Of a DNA stretch of 64,000 nucleotides, positions 9,821 to 18,039 are shown piece by piece. A program made the position numbers and the translations under genes. The stretch comes from Thiobacillus sp. GTDB taxonomy: Bacteria > Pseudomonadota > Gammaproteobacteria > Burkholderiales > Thiobacillaceae. The stretch covers positions 1-64,000 of the forward strand of contig JADFDC010000004.1 of assembly GCA_018263115.1 (NCBI GenBank). Reading direction: 5' to 3'. Position 1 is the stretch's first letter. Every line of letters begins with the position of its first letter. The notes below the pieces were generated by a model. The model was not told the origin of the DNA, made no database searches, and saw only the letters and a list, made by a program, of their open reading frames with translations.

Positions 9821-11167
9821 TCAGGGCAGCCTGGCGGGCGCGCCGCTTCTGTGCAGCGAGCTGGCGTCGATCCTGACTTCCCAGAATGCCTTGCCCTGCG
9901 CGTCGAAGCTTTTCAGGACCAGGGCCCGATTATCGCTTGGCCCCTCGGCGGAGAGGGTGCAGAAATTCCGGGCTTCTACCAGGGTGCCGGCAACGCGGGC
10001 GGGATGGTTGAGCTCGGCGGCCTCGACGGGGTGTAATCTGGAAGTAAGTGGTGAACAGGTCAGTTCATGCAGCGGGTAATTGCCTGGTCTGTCCTGTTTG
10101 AGCAATTCCGTACGGTGCCGGTCACCGGAAAGGAATACAACGCCACTGATGTTGTTCAACTCCAGCCAGGCGAGAAAATCACGGCGTTCCTCGCGAAAAT
10201 GATGCCAGCCTTCAAAGCGCGACAAGTCGTTCATAAACTGGCTGCCGCCGGCAATGATCTTGAATCGCGCGCGGGATGCCATCAGCGCATTTTTCAGCCA
10301 GCGCATCTGACCCTCGCCAAACAGTTTCTTGTTCTCGGATTGGTCGCGATCGCTGTCGCGGTACCAGCGATTGTCCAGCAGGAAAAAATCCGCATCGGCA
10401 ATGGAAAACTGGGTATGAATGCCGGGCATGTCAGGCAGCCCAGCACTGAGGTTGGGCCAGTAGCGCTGGAACAGTTCCAGGCTTGCCTCTTTGAAGACAA
10501 AACTCTGATTGTGGTCATTGGGGCCGTAATCGTGATCGTCCCAGATGGCGTAATGCGGCAGGGCTGGCAGCAGCTTTTGCAATGACGGGTGACTGCGAAC
10601 CTTCTGGTACCGCCGAGCCATGCCTGCGGGATGATCGTAATCGCTAGGCCGCAGATAAATGTTATCGCCCAGCCATAGCATCAGATTGGGGCGGATATCT
10701 CCGGTTGCCTGGGTGGCGATGCGGTCGAATATCTCATAACCGCCGCTCCATGACGCTGACCAGTCTGCTTCCGGGTCGTGCAGGTGGGCGCAGGAACCCA
10801 GATAGACCGTGAATTCGGGCGGCCCCTCCGGATTTTGCGCAGCCTGCGTGGTGAAGCGATGGGGGGCGTCGAGCAGTTTGCCATTCCAGATGACTTTATA
10901 GCGATACGTCGTGCCTGGCGTGAGGTTGTCCAGCACAAAACGGCCGGTGAAATCCGTTTCCCGGTTCAACTGGATGGTTGCCGTGCGCTTGACCTGTGAT
11001 TTCGCGACTGGCTGTTCGACTTCCAGCGCAGCTTTGGCTGGCTCGCTGCCCTGGATCCAGATCGTGGCGGTATGCCGGGTAACCGGCCCCAGCATCGGCC
11101 CGGCGGCGGGTTGGGCAAATACAGAAAAGCTTGAAACTGTCGCAATAAACAGGATGAAGAGACGCAT
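9821..11167 (-). CDS. PhoD-like metallophosphatase (alkaline phosphatase D family), exported
   Basis: About 448 residues. A Sec-type signal peptide (MRLFILFIATVSSFSVFAQ) is followed by an N-terminal beta-sandwich (purple acid phosphatase/fibronectin-like) and a C-terminal metallophosphatase domain. Metal-binding segments are visible: GSCAHLHD, LWLGDNIYLR, AIWDDHDYGPND and FLSGDRHRTEL. The family hydrolyses phosphodiesters or monoesters in the periplasm or outside the cell; the substrate here cannot be told. The start at 11167 is chosen because it begins a clean signal peptide; an in-frame TTG nine codons upstream is less likely. It is transcribed alone, convergent with the EAL-HDOD gene. Confidence 0.88.
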   Translation of the reverse strand: MRLFILFIATVSSFSVFAQPAAGPMLGPVTRHTATIWIQGSEPAKAALEVEQPVAKSQVKRTATIQLNRETDFTGRFVLDNLTPGTTYRYKVIWNGKLLDAPHRFTTQAAQNPEGPPEFTVYLGSCAHLHDPEADWSASWSGGYEIFDRIATQATGDIRPNLMLWLGDNIYLRPSDYDHPAGMARRYQKVRSHPSLQKLLPALPHYAIWDDHDYGPNDHNQSFVFKEASLELFQRYWPNLSAGLPDMPGIHTQFSIADADFFLLDNRWYRDSDRDQSENKKLFGEGQMRWLKNALMASRARFKIIAGGSQFMNDLSRFEGWHHFREERRDFLAWLELNNISGVVFLSGDRHRTELLKQDRPGNYPLHELTCSPLTSRLHPVEAAELNHPARVAGTLVEARNFCTLSAEGPSDNRALVLKSFDAQGKAFWEVRIDASSLHRSGAPARLP

Positions 11168-11238
11168 AAAAAGATTCTCGGACACTAGCCGCAAGAGGTC
11201 ATTATGCTCCCAATGAAATTTACTTTTGAAAGTCTGAA

Positions 11239-12321
11239 ATGAGCGAACTGGAAACCCGGGAAATCCGATTGAATCCTATCGTGCCGACCGAGTCGGTGCT
11301 GGTTGCGACCGCGCGTTCGATGAGGCCCAAGAAAGCCGAAGACCTGGCGCCGCGCGACACGCGCAAGCATGTGGAAACCTGCCCGTTCTGCCGGGGCAAT
11401 GAAGCCAAGACGCCGCCGGAGCTGTTTCGCATGGAGGCGGAGGACGGCAACTGGGCAGTGCGTCTGGTTCCCAACCTTTACCCGGTGCTGGGCGACGATC
11501 GCGAAAACACCAATTTTACTTTCGGGCTGCAGCAAACTATCGATGGCTATGGCCGGCATGAGGTATTTGTTGATCATCCCGACCACGGCGCAGCCATTCA
11601 TGAAATGAGTGCAAGCCATCTGGAAAAGGTGTTCCGCGCGTACCGTATGCGCATGGCGCAATTGTATGAATCCGATCCGCGTCTGAAATATGTGCTGGTG
11701 TTCAAGAACTTTGGCCCGGCTGCGGGCGCCTCGATACCGCATACGCACAGCCAGATTATTGCCATGCCGGTGGTGCCGGAAAACGTGCAGGCCGAGGTGA
11801 TCAACAGCGCGGAATACTTCCGCAAGCATCACCGCTGCATTTTCTGCGCGCTGGTCGACGAGGCGCTGACATTTGAAGCCACCATTTATGACCGCGCGTC
11901 GGGTGAAATCCGCCGGAAAATCGATGTCGGCCAGTATGTGATCGAGCGCAGCCAGCACTTCATTGCCATCAAGCCCTTTGCCAGCCGGTTTGAATGGGAA
12001 GTGCACATCCTGCCGCTGGTCCACCAGGCTGACTTTCTGGATACGCCCGAAGATTGGCTGCCTGATCTCGCCCGCATCATGAAACGCACCATGGCCAGGC
12101 TGGATGCGGTAATTGGCGGCGCCCAGTACAACTTCTTTCTTCACTCCGTGCCGCATGGGGGGCCTGCGGAAGGCCATGCCGCCAGTTATCACTGGCATCT
12201 TGAAATCTGCCCGCGCACTTCCATTCCAACCGGGTTTGAGCTGGGCTCGGGATTGTTCGTAAATACCATTAGTCCGGAAGCCGCCGCCAAAAAGCTCAGG
12301 GAAGCAGAACTTGAAGAATAA
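11239..12321 (+). CDS. GalT-family nucleotidyltransferase; candidate APS:phosphate adenylyltransferase (ADP-sulfurylase) or hexose-1-P uridylyltransferase
   Basis: A 360-residue member of the HIT-superfamily GalT group. A zinc-type CPFC sits at residues 48-51, and the active-site segment SIPHTHSQ at 165-172 has the nucleophilic His expected at 170. A second CxxC is at 200-203, and YHWHLEI near 317-323 comes from the second half of the duplicated fold. GalT enzymes form a nucleotidyl-His intermediate. The SxxHxHSQ pattern with a Thr instead of Pro between the two histidines is closer to ADP-transferring relatives than to the classical HPH of GalT. No other Leloir gene is nearby. In Thiobacillus denitrificans the APS:phosphate adenylyltransferase belongs to this family, which makes a sulfur-oxidation role plausible. 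Confidence 0.85.
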   Translation: MSELETREIRLNPIVPTESVLVATARSMRPKKAEDLAPRDTRKHVETCPFCRGNEAKTPPELFRMEAEDGNWAVRLVPNLYPVLGDDRENTNFTFGLQQTIDGYGRHEVFVDHPDHGAAIHEMSASHLEKVFRAYRMRMAQLYESDPRLKYVLVFKNFGPAAGASIPHTHSQIIAMPVVPENVQAEVINSAEYFRKHHRCIFCALVDEALTFEATIYDRASGEIRRKIDVGQYVIERSQHFIAIKPFASRFEWEVHILPLVHQADFLDTPEDWLPDLARIMKRTMARLDAVIGGAQYNFFLHSVPHGGPAEGHAASYHWHLEICPRTSIPTGFELGSGLFVNTISPEAAAKKLREAELEE

Positions 12322-12375
12322 CCAGCCTGGTGTCGACTAGAATGAAGTTGGATTATTGCGGAAAGCATTCATAGC

Positions 12376-14208
12376 GTGATAGCCAAGGATACACAATCAG
12401 GGAAGCCGGAGCAGGAAGAAATATCAAGTCGCGGGGCTGATTTACGCGCGGATAAGCTTTATGTGCTCTGGAGCATCGCCACCCGCCGTCACCTCAGTGA
12501 CGAAGAGCGCATTCAGGCCATCCTCGAAGAATCCTGCAGGGTGCTTGGCGTGGAAGTTGCGCTGGTCGGAGAACTGGCGGATGGAAGGTATCTGGTTCGG
12601 CACGCATTCGATGAAGAAGGGCGTTTTTCGGCGGGCATGGAAATGCCGCTTGCTTCCACGCCTTGTCAATGTGTCGTTGAGCGTGGAGCTTCTGTCTTTT
12701 TGCCGGACATGCCGAGCGACCCGGTCGTGAACTTGTTGCCCGCTGTGACTTTGCTGAAATTGCGGGTGTATGCCGGCACCCCGATCTGGGTAGGCACCCA
12801 GGTGTGGGGCGTGCTGGCTTTCGCCGGCGGCAAGGCCATGGAAGAAGACCGCACACAGGAGAATCTGGCGTTCATCGAGCTGATTGCCAGCTGGATCGGT
12901 TCTTTCATGCTGCAATCCAGGCAGCGAGACAATCTGGAAAAACTCGCCCTGACCGATGCATTGACCAGTTTGCCCAACCGGCGTGCGGCTGAAGCCCGTT
13001 TGAAGGAAGAAATTTCGCATGCCAGGCGTCATGGTGAAGCGTTTATTCTTGGGCTGATTGATCTGGATCACTTCAAACTCATCAACGACCGCTATGGCCA
13101 TGCCGTGGGCGATGAGGTTCTGATCGGCTTTGCCTCGGCGCTGACGAGTTTTCTGCGCACGGAAGACTGGGTGGCCCGCTGGGGCGGTGAGGAATTCATT
13201 GTGTGCCTGCATACCAGCGATGCACGGCAGGCCGAGATCATTCTTGATCGCCTGCGGGAGGAAATCAGGCAGCAGGCATTTGTCACGTCGGTCGGCGACA
13301 TACACCTCACCATGAGTGTCGGCGTAAGCCGGTATGACCCCGACGTCAGTACGCAGGATACGATCCTGGCCGATCTGGATAACACTCTGTATGAAGCCAA
13401 GGCAAGTGGCAGAGACAGGATTGTCACGGGCAGGAAGGGCCGGGGAATCCTGCATACTGCAACCTTGCTGAAAACCGCGGCAGGTGAAAACCGCATCCTT
13501 GCCGCTTATCAAACCATTCATGAACTGAAAAGCCTGGCGCCAGTGGCGGATGAGGCCTTGGCACGCCTGCAAACTCCGCAAGGTGAAATCATTACCGCGA
13601 CCGATTTCATCGAGGCGGCAGAGGGGTTGGGCCTGATGGCCGAGATTGACAGCATTGTCGCCAGTTTGACCATGCAGCGTTGCGCGGGCAGTCTGGCCTC
13701 GGGAGCCGCTACGCCAAGCTTCGCGCATTTCATCAACCTGTCCTCCCAGTTTTTGGCCCGCCGTGATCTGGTCGAGACATTGCTTAACAATGCCCAGGAT
13801 TACTGCTTGCGCTGCGGCATTGAAATGGGGCCTGTCAAACCGGTGGTTTTTGAAATCACCGAGCGCCAGGCCATACAGAATCTGGATACCCTTGAGCAGG
13901 ATTTGAAAGTCCTGCTCGATTTTGGATTCAGGCTGGCGCTGGATGATTTTGGCAGCGGCTATTCTTCTTTCCTGTATTTGGCGCGGTTGCCAATCAGTTA
14001 CCTCAAAATCGAAGGCTGGATGGTCCAGAACATGCAAAGTAACCGCAAGGTGTTGGATCTGGTCAAGTCTTTGGTGGCGTTTTCCAGGAATCAGGAGATC
14101 ATCACCATTGCCGAATGCGTAGAGGATGCTGCCACGATCGACCAGTTGCGGGAAGTCGGCGTGGACTGGGCGCAAGGCTATTATTTCAGCCGGCCGTCGC
14201 TGAATTAA
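12376..14208 (+). CDS. GAF-GGDEF-EAL cyclic-di-GMP turnover protein
   Basis: A 610-residue soluble protein. Order: GAF sensor domain (about residues 35-185), GGDEF diguanylate cyclase (about 190-355), EAL phosphodiesterase (about 365-608). The cyclase signature is GGEEF at about 270-274, a functional variant. The EAL motif is kept as DEALARL; later EAL landmarks are EITE, LDDFGSGYSS and LKIE, and the usual AEGVE reads AECVE. Both activities are therefore possible, with the GAF ligand unknown. There is no transmembrane segment. The start is a GTG with a poor ribosome-binding site; the next start would truncate the N-terminal helix only. Confidence 0.9.
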   Translation: MIAKDTQSGKPEQEEISSRGADLRADKLYVLWSIATRRHLSDEERIQAILEESCRVLGVEVALVGELADGRYLVRHAFDEEGRFSAGMEMPLASTPCQCVVERGASVFLPDMPSDPVVNLLPAVTLLKLRVYAGTPIWVGTQVWGVLAFAGGKAMEEDRTQENLAFIELIASWIGSFMLQSRQRDNLEKLALTDALTSLPNRRAAEARLKEEISHARRHGEAFILGLIDLDHFKLINDRYGHAVGDEVLIGFASALTSFLRTEDWVARWGGEEFIVCLHTSDARQAEIILDRLREEIRQQAFVTSVGDIHLTMSVGVSRYDPDVSTQDTILADLDNTLYEAKASGRDRIVTGRKGRGILHTATLLKTAAGENRILAAYQTIHELKSLAPVADEALARLQTPQGEIITATDFIEAAEGLGLMAEIDSIVASLTMQRCAGSLASGAATPSFAHFINLSSQFLARRDLVETLLNNAQDYCLRCGIEMGPVKPVVFEITERQAIQNLDTLEQDLKVLLDFGFRLALDDFGSGYSSFLYLARLPISYLKIEGWMVQNMQSNRKVLDLVKSLVAFSRNQEIITIAECVEDAATIDQLREVGVDWAQGYYFSRPSLN

Positions 14209-14334
14209 CCCTACGGTTTAATTTCCGGCTTGCATGTCCTGATTTGGGCTAGAATAGTTAAAACTGACCGGGAAGGGGCTTGAAAACCCGTCAGTCAGCC
14301 CAATAACATTTCGAATGTTAATAAGGAGAGCCAA

Positions 14335-14580
14335 ATGGCCGGCAAACCACAACTCTTGCAAGACCCGTTTTTGAATGCCTTGCGCAAGGAACATGTCCCG
14401 GTTTCGATCTACCTGGTGAATGGCATCAAGCTTCAGGGACAGGTTGATTCGTTTGATCAGTACGTGGTTCTGCTGAAAAACTCCGTCACGCAAATGGTAT
14501 ACAAGCACGCCATTTCCACGGTTGTTCCTTCGCGAGCGGTCAACTGGCATAACGGACTTGAAGAAGAAGCGTCTTCCTGA
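14335..14580 (+). CDS. hfq: RNA-binding protein Hfq
   Basis: An 81-residue Sm-like RNA chaperone. Sm1 is seen in [27 protein letters not shown] and Sm2 in [15 protein letters not shown], the YKHA element being diagnostic of Hfq. It forms a hexamer that pairs small RNAs with mRNAs. A good Shine-Dalgarno AAGGAGAG precedes the ATG. It heads the conserved hfq-hflX-hflK-hflC block. A hexamer TAGAAT at 14250-14255 could be the -10 of its promoter, but no convincing -35 is spaced correctly. Confidence 0.98.
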   Translation: MAGKPQLLQDPFLNALRKEHVPVSIYLVNGIKLQGQVDSFDQYVVLLKNSVTQMVYKHAISTVVPSRAVNWHNGLEEEASS

Positions 14581-14609
14581 CCGTTTTTCCATCTTTTTGG
14601 TAATTCCCC

Positions 14610-15758
14610 CTGTTTGAACGCCATGCGGGCGGCGAACGTGCGTTGCTCGTTTCACTCGATTTCGATTCACCCGACTATGCGGAAAGCACCGAGGAATTTC
14701 AGCGCCTGGCGGAATCCGCTGGTCTGGAAATTTGCGGGCTGATTCGGGGGCGGCGCGCCAAACCCGATCCGCGATTTTTTGCCGGTAGTGGCAAGGCGGA
14801 TGAAATCGCCGCTTCAGTTGCCGAATCCGGGGCAGATGTCGTTCTGTTCAATCATGAGCTTTCTCCCGCACAGGAGCGTAACCTTGAGCGTCATATCCAG
14901 TGCCGGGTAGTGGATCGCGTCAGCCTGATTCTGGACATTTTCGCCACTCGGGCAAAAAGCGCCGAGGGCAAGTTGCAGGTCGAGCTGGCCCAGCTTGAAC
15001 ATCTTTCCACCCGGCTGGTTCGCGGCTGGACTCACCTGGAACGGCAGAAGGGTGGTATCGGTTTGCGCGGACCGGGCGAGACCCAATTGGAAACCGACCG
15101 GCGCCTGCTGGGCGACCGGGTCAAGATGCTGAAGTTGCGACTGGGAAAACTGTCGCGCCAGCGTGAAACGCAGCGCCGGGCGCGTTCCCGGAAACGGGTC
15201 AGGACATTGGCGCTGGTGGGTTATACCAACGCAGGTAAATCCACGCTATTCAATGCCCTTACACGTGCCGAGGTTTATGCGGCGGATCAGCTGTTCGCCA
15301 CGCTGGATACCACCAGTCGCAAACTCTATTTGCCGCAGGCGGGCGAGGTGATTCTTTCCGATACGGTTGGTTTCATCAGCCAGTTGCCGCATGACCTGAT
15401 CGCGGCTTTTCGCGCCACACTGGAGGCGACGGCCCAGGCCGATCTGCTGCTGCATGTGGTGGATGGCGCCAGCCTCAACCGCGACCAGCAGATGCTTGAA
15501 GTCAATAAGGTGCTGGCCGAGATTGGCGCGGCCCGGGTACCCCAGCTTCTGGTAATCAACAAGATCGATCTGGCGGGCCTTGAACCCGGAGTGGTGCAGG
15601 ATGAATATGGTAAACTCCAAGCCGTTCGCGTTTCCGCAAAGACGGGCGTGGGACTTGACCTTTTAAGGCAATCGCTGGCGAGCCTATTGGTCGGCTCAGT
15701 GTCTGAAGGCGGTGCGGAATCCGGTCATGCCGGTACGGTCACATTGACGCTCTCGTAA
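14610..15758 (+). CDS. hflX: GTPase HflX (start codon uncertain, possibly CTG)
   Basis: Ribosome-binding and splitting GTPase of about 370-380 residues. The P-loop is GYTNAGKST, the DxxG element is SDTVGFI, and NKID is G4. A helical N-terminal domain contains GLRGPGETQLE before the G domain. An in-frame stop at 14601 limits the N-terminus. Translation from 14610 gives LFERHAGGERALLV, which matches the family N-terminus MFERPxxGERA, but the codon is CTG. The first ordinary alternative is TTG at 14643, which would lose the conserved FER segment. It lies 30 bases after hfq. Confidence 0.9.
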   Translation: MFERHAGGERALLVSLDFDSPDYAESTEEFQRLAESAGLEICGLIRGRRAKPDPRFFAGSGKADEIAASVAESGADVVLFNHELSPAQERNLERHIQCRVVDRVSLILDIFATRAKSAEGKLQVELAQLEHLSTRLVRGWTHLERQKGGIGLRGPGETQLETDRRLLGDRVKMLKLRLGKLSRQRETQRRARSRKRVRTLALVGYTNAGKSTLFNALTRAEVYAADQLFATLDTTSRKLYLPQAGEVILSDTVGFISQLPHDLIAAFRATLEATAQADLLLHVVDGASLNRDQQMLEVNKVLAEIGAARVPQLLVINKIDLAGLEPGVVQDEYGKLQAVRVSAKTGVGLDLLRQSLASLLVGSVSEGGAESGHAGTVTLTLS

Positions 15759-15778
15759 TCTTAACTTGAATAGATAAC

Positions 15779-16966
15779 ATGGCCTGGAACGATCCCCAGT
15801 GGGGCAAGAAAAACAATTCGGGTCCGCCCGATCTTGACGAGTTGTGGAAGCAGCTTAATCAGCGCATCAACAACCTGTTCGGCGGAAAAGGCGGCGGCAA
15901 GAATGGTGGCGACCAGGGGGGCGGCATGACAGGTGGCCGTCCACCCGCTGCCCTGGCAGGCCTGCTGGTTGGCCTGGCAGTTCTTGTCTGGCTGGCATCC
16001 GGTTTTTATATAGTCGACCAGGGCAAGAAAGGCGTTGTCCAGCGGTTCGGCAAGCTTACTCAAACCACCGAAGCTGGCGCGCAATGGCGCTTGCCCTGGC
16101 CTTTTGAATCGCATCAGGTCGTCAATGTGGACGGGGTACGTACAATCGAAGTGGGTTATCGCGGCAAGTCCAAGAACCTTGCCGAATCACTCATGCTGAC
16201 GGATGACGAGAACATCGTCGATCTGCAGTTTGCCGTTCAGTACAACCTGAAGAGCGCCGAGGATTTTCTGTTCATCAACCGCTACGAGAATGTCGAAGAT
16301 GGCGATGATGTGGTGCGCCAGGCTGCTGAAACAGCCATGCGCGAGGTGGTAGGCAAGAACAAGATGGACTTTGTGCTGAATATTGGCCGGACGGAAGTGG
16401 CGGCGAGCGCCAAGAAGTTGATGCAGGAAATTCTGGATCGCTACAAGACAGGTATCAATGTCAGCCAGGTAACATTGCAGAACGTGCAGGCGCCGGAACA
16501 GGTGCTGGCCGCGTTTGAAGACGTGCAGAAGGCCAATCAGGATCGTGACCGGCTGAAGAACGAAGCGCAAGCCTATGCAAATGACGTGGTGCCGCGCGCG
16601 CGTGGTGTGGCGGCCCGTCTGCTTCAGGAAGCGGAAGGATACAGGCAGAAAGTGATTGCAAACGCTCAAGGTGAAGCGTCACGCTTTTCACAGGTGTTGG
16701 CCGAGTATCAGAAGGCGCCTGTTGTTACACGGCAGCGGCTGTATCTCGATTCCATGGAGCAGGTGATGACCCGCAGCGCCAAAGTGGTGGTGGATCAGAA
16801 AGGCGGCAACAATCTGCTGTATCTGCCGCTGGACAAGCTTCAGCAAATGGTTTCTCAACCTTACGCCGCATCACCCGAGGTGTTGAGTCCTGCTCCTGCC
16901 CAGGCGGGCGCTACGGCCCCGGTTTCGCGGGGCACGCTGGATCGTGAACGGGGAGACAGGCCATGA
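15779..16966 (+). CDS. hflK: FtsH protease activity modulator HflK
   Basis: A 395-residue SPFH/band-7 membrane protein. The N-terminus is Gly- and Asn-rich and cytoplasmic, one transmembrane helix covers about residues 58-78, and the prohibitin-like domain with a long coiled-coil follows in the periplasm. HflK and HflC form a large cage around FtsH and restrain its proteolysis of membrane proteins. The stop overlaps the hflC ATG by 4 bp, consistent with stoichiometric synthesis of the two partners. Confidence 0.96.
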   Translation: MAWNDPQWGKKNNSGPPDLDELWKQLNQRINNLFGGKGGGKNGGDQGGGMTGGRPPAALAGLLVGLAVLVWLASGFYIVDQGKKGVVQRFGKLTQTTEAGAQWRLPWPFESHQVVNVDGVRTIEVGYRGKSKNLAESLMLTDDENIVDLQFAVQYNLKSAEDFLFINRYENVEDGDDVVRQAAETAMREVVGKNKMDFVLNIGRTEVAASAKKLMQEILDRYKTGINVSQVTLQNVQAPEQVLAAFEDVQKANQDRDRLKNEAQAYANDVVPRARGVAARLLQEAEGYRQKVIANAQGEASRFSQVLAEYQKAPVVTRQRLYLDSMEQVMTRSAKVVVDQKGGNNLLYLPLDKLQQMVSQPYAASPEVLSPAPAQAGATAPVSRGTLDRERGDRP

Positions 16967-17841
16967 ACCGCATTGGGTCAATCGTCATTGGCGCGCTGGT
17001 CGTGCTGCTGTTGCTGAACGCCACCATTTTTACCGTGGATCAGCGTCAGACAGCGCTGGTGCGGCAGTTTGGTGAGGTGGTCAAGGTTCATACCGAACCC
17101 GGCCTTAAATTCAAATTGCCGCTGATTCAAAACGTGATCTTTTTTGACCTGCGCATACTGACCAGCGATGCCAAGCAGGCGGAGAGCTTCCTGACGGCCG
17201 AGAAGAAAAACGTGCTGGTGGATTCCTTTTTCAAGTGGCGGGTCATCAACGCACAGCAGTTTTATGTGTCTGTAGGTGGCGATGAAGATCGCGCAGCAAC
17301 CCGCATTCGCCAGACTGTCAATGATGGCCTTCGCGCCGAATTCGGCAAGCGTACCGTTCATGACGTGGTTTCCGGCCAACGCGACCAGATCATGAAACTG
17401 ATCCAGCAGAAGGCGGATGTCGACGCCCGCAAGATCGGCGTGCAGGTCGTGGATGTCCGCCTGAAGCGCGTGGACCTGTCGGATGAGGTCAGTGTCTCCG
17501 TTTATGGACGCATGGAAGCGGAGCGCAAGCGGGATGCCAACGATGCGCGCGCGACGGGCGCCGCCGAAGCAGAAAAGATTCGAGCCGATGCGGACAAGCA
17601 GAAGGAAATCATTATTGCCGAGGCTTACAGCAAGGCCGAGAGCCTCAAGGGTGACGGCGATGCGAAAGCCTCTGCAATTTATGCCACCGCCTACGGCAAG
17701 AACCCCGAGTTTTATGCTTTCTATCGTTCCATGCAGGCTTACCGTGAAAGTTTCCGCAACAAGAGCGACCTGATGGTGCTGGATCCCAGCTCGGATTTCT
17801 TCAAGTACATGAAGAATCCGCGAGCCGCTAGCGGAAAGTAA
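16963..17841 (+). CDS. hflC: Protease modulator HflC
   Basis: A 292-residue SPFH-domain protein with an N-terminal transmembrane anchor (about residues 4-24), the conserved FTVDQRQTALVRQFGEV start of the band-7 domain, and a charged Ala/Glu/Lys-rich coiled-coil from about 175 to 235. It is the partner of HflK in the FtsH-associated complex. Its overlap with hflK and the downstream DUF2065 gene is the usual arrangement in beta- and gamma-proteobacteria. Confidence 0.96.
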   Translation: MNRIGSIVIGALVVLLLLNATIFTVDQRQTALVRQFGEVVKVHTEPGLKFKLPLIQNVIFFDLRILTSDAKQAESFLTAEKKNVLVDSFFKWRVINAQQFYVSVGGDEDRAATRIRQTVNDGLRAEFGKRTVHDVVSGQRDQIMKLIQQKADVDARKIGVQVVDVRLKRVDLSDEVSVSVYGRMEAERKRDANDARATGAAEAEKIRADADKQKEIIIAEAYSKAESLKGDGDAKASAIYATAYGKNPEFYAFYRSMQAYRESFRNKSDLMVLDPSSDFFKYMKNPRAASGK

Positions 17842-17844
17842 ACC

Positions 17845-18033
17845 ATGACTGTGTCTGACCTGATGATCGCGATCGCCCTGCTTTTGGTGATGGAAGGTCT
17901 TTTGCCCTTTGCAGCCCCGGCTCTGTGGCGTGATGCCTTCAAACGCGCCATCGAGTTGAGCGACGGCCAATTGCGTTTCATGGGTGCTGCATCCATGCTT
18001 TGCGGGCTGGCACTGCTGCTGTTCACACGTTAG
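17845..18033 (+). CDS. DUF2065 small membrane protein (YjeT-like)
   Basis: A 62-residue protein with two hydrophobic segments (about residues 5-24 and 43-60) joined by a short charged stretch (WRDAFKRAIELSDGQLR). This is the DUF2065 architecture, usually found just after hflC. The function is unknown; conservation next to hflKC suggests a role with the HflKC-FtsH complex. It starts three bases after the hflC stop and ends six bases before hisZ. Confidence 0.9.
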   Translation: MTVSDLMIAIALLLVMEGLLPFAAPALWRDAFKRAIELSDGQLRFMGAASMLCGLALLLFTR

Positions 18034-18039
18034 CCTCTC

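Noticed and set aside
11239-12321. A confident call of galT in a Leloir galactose pathway
   Set aside because: No galK, galE or galM lies nearby, and the active-site residues and sulfur-oxidiser context leave an ADP-sulfurylase equally or more likely.
12442-14175. A 577-codon open frame on the minus strand opposite the GAF-GGDEF-EAL gene
   Set aside because: The sense strand carries recognisable catalytic motifs throughout; the antisense translation shows none and has typical shadow composition.
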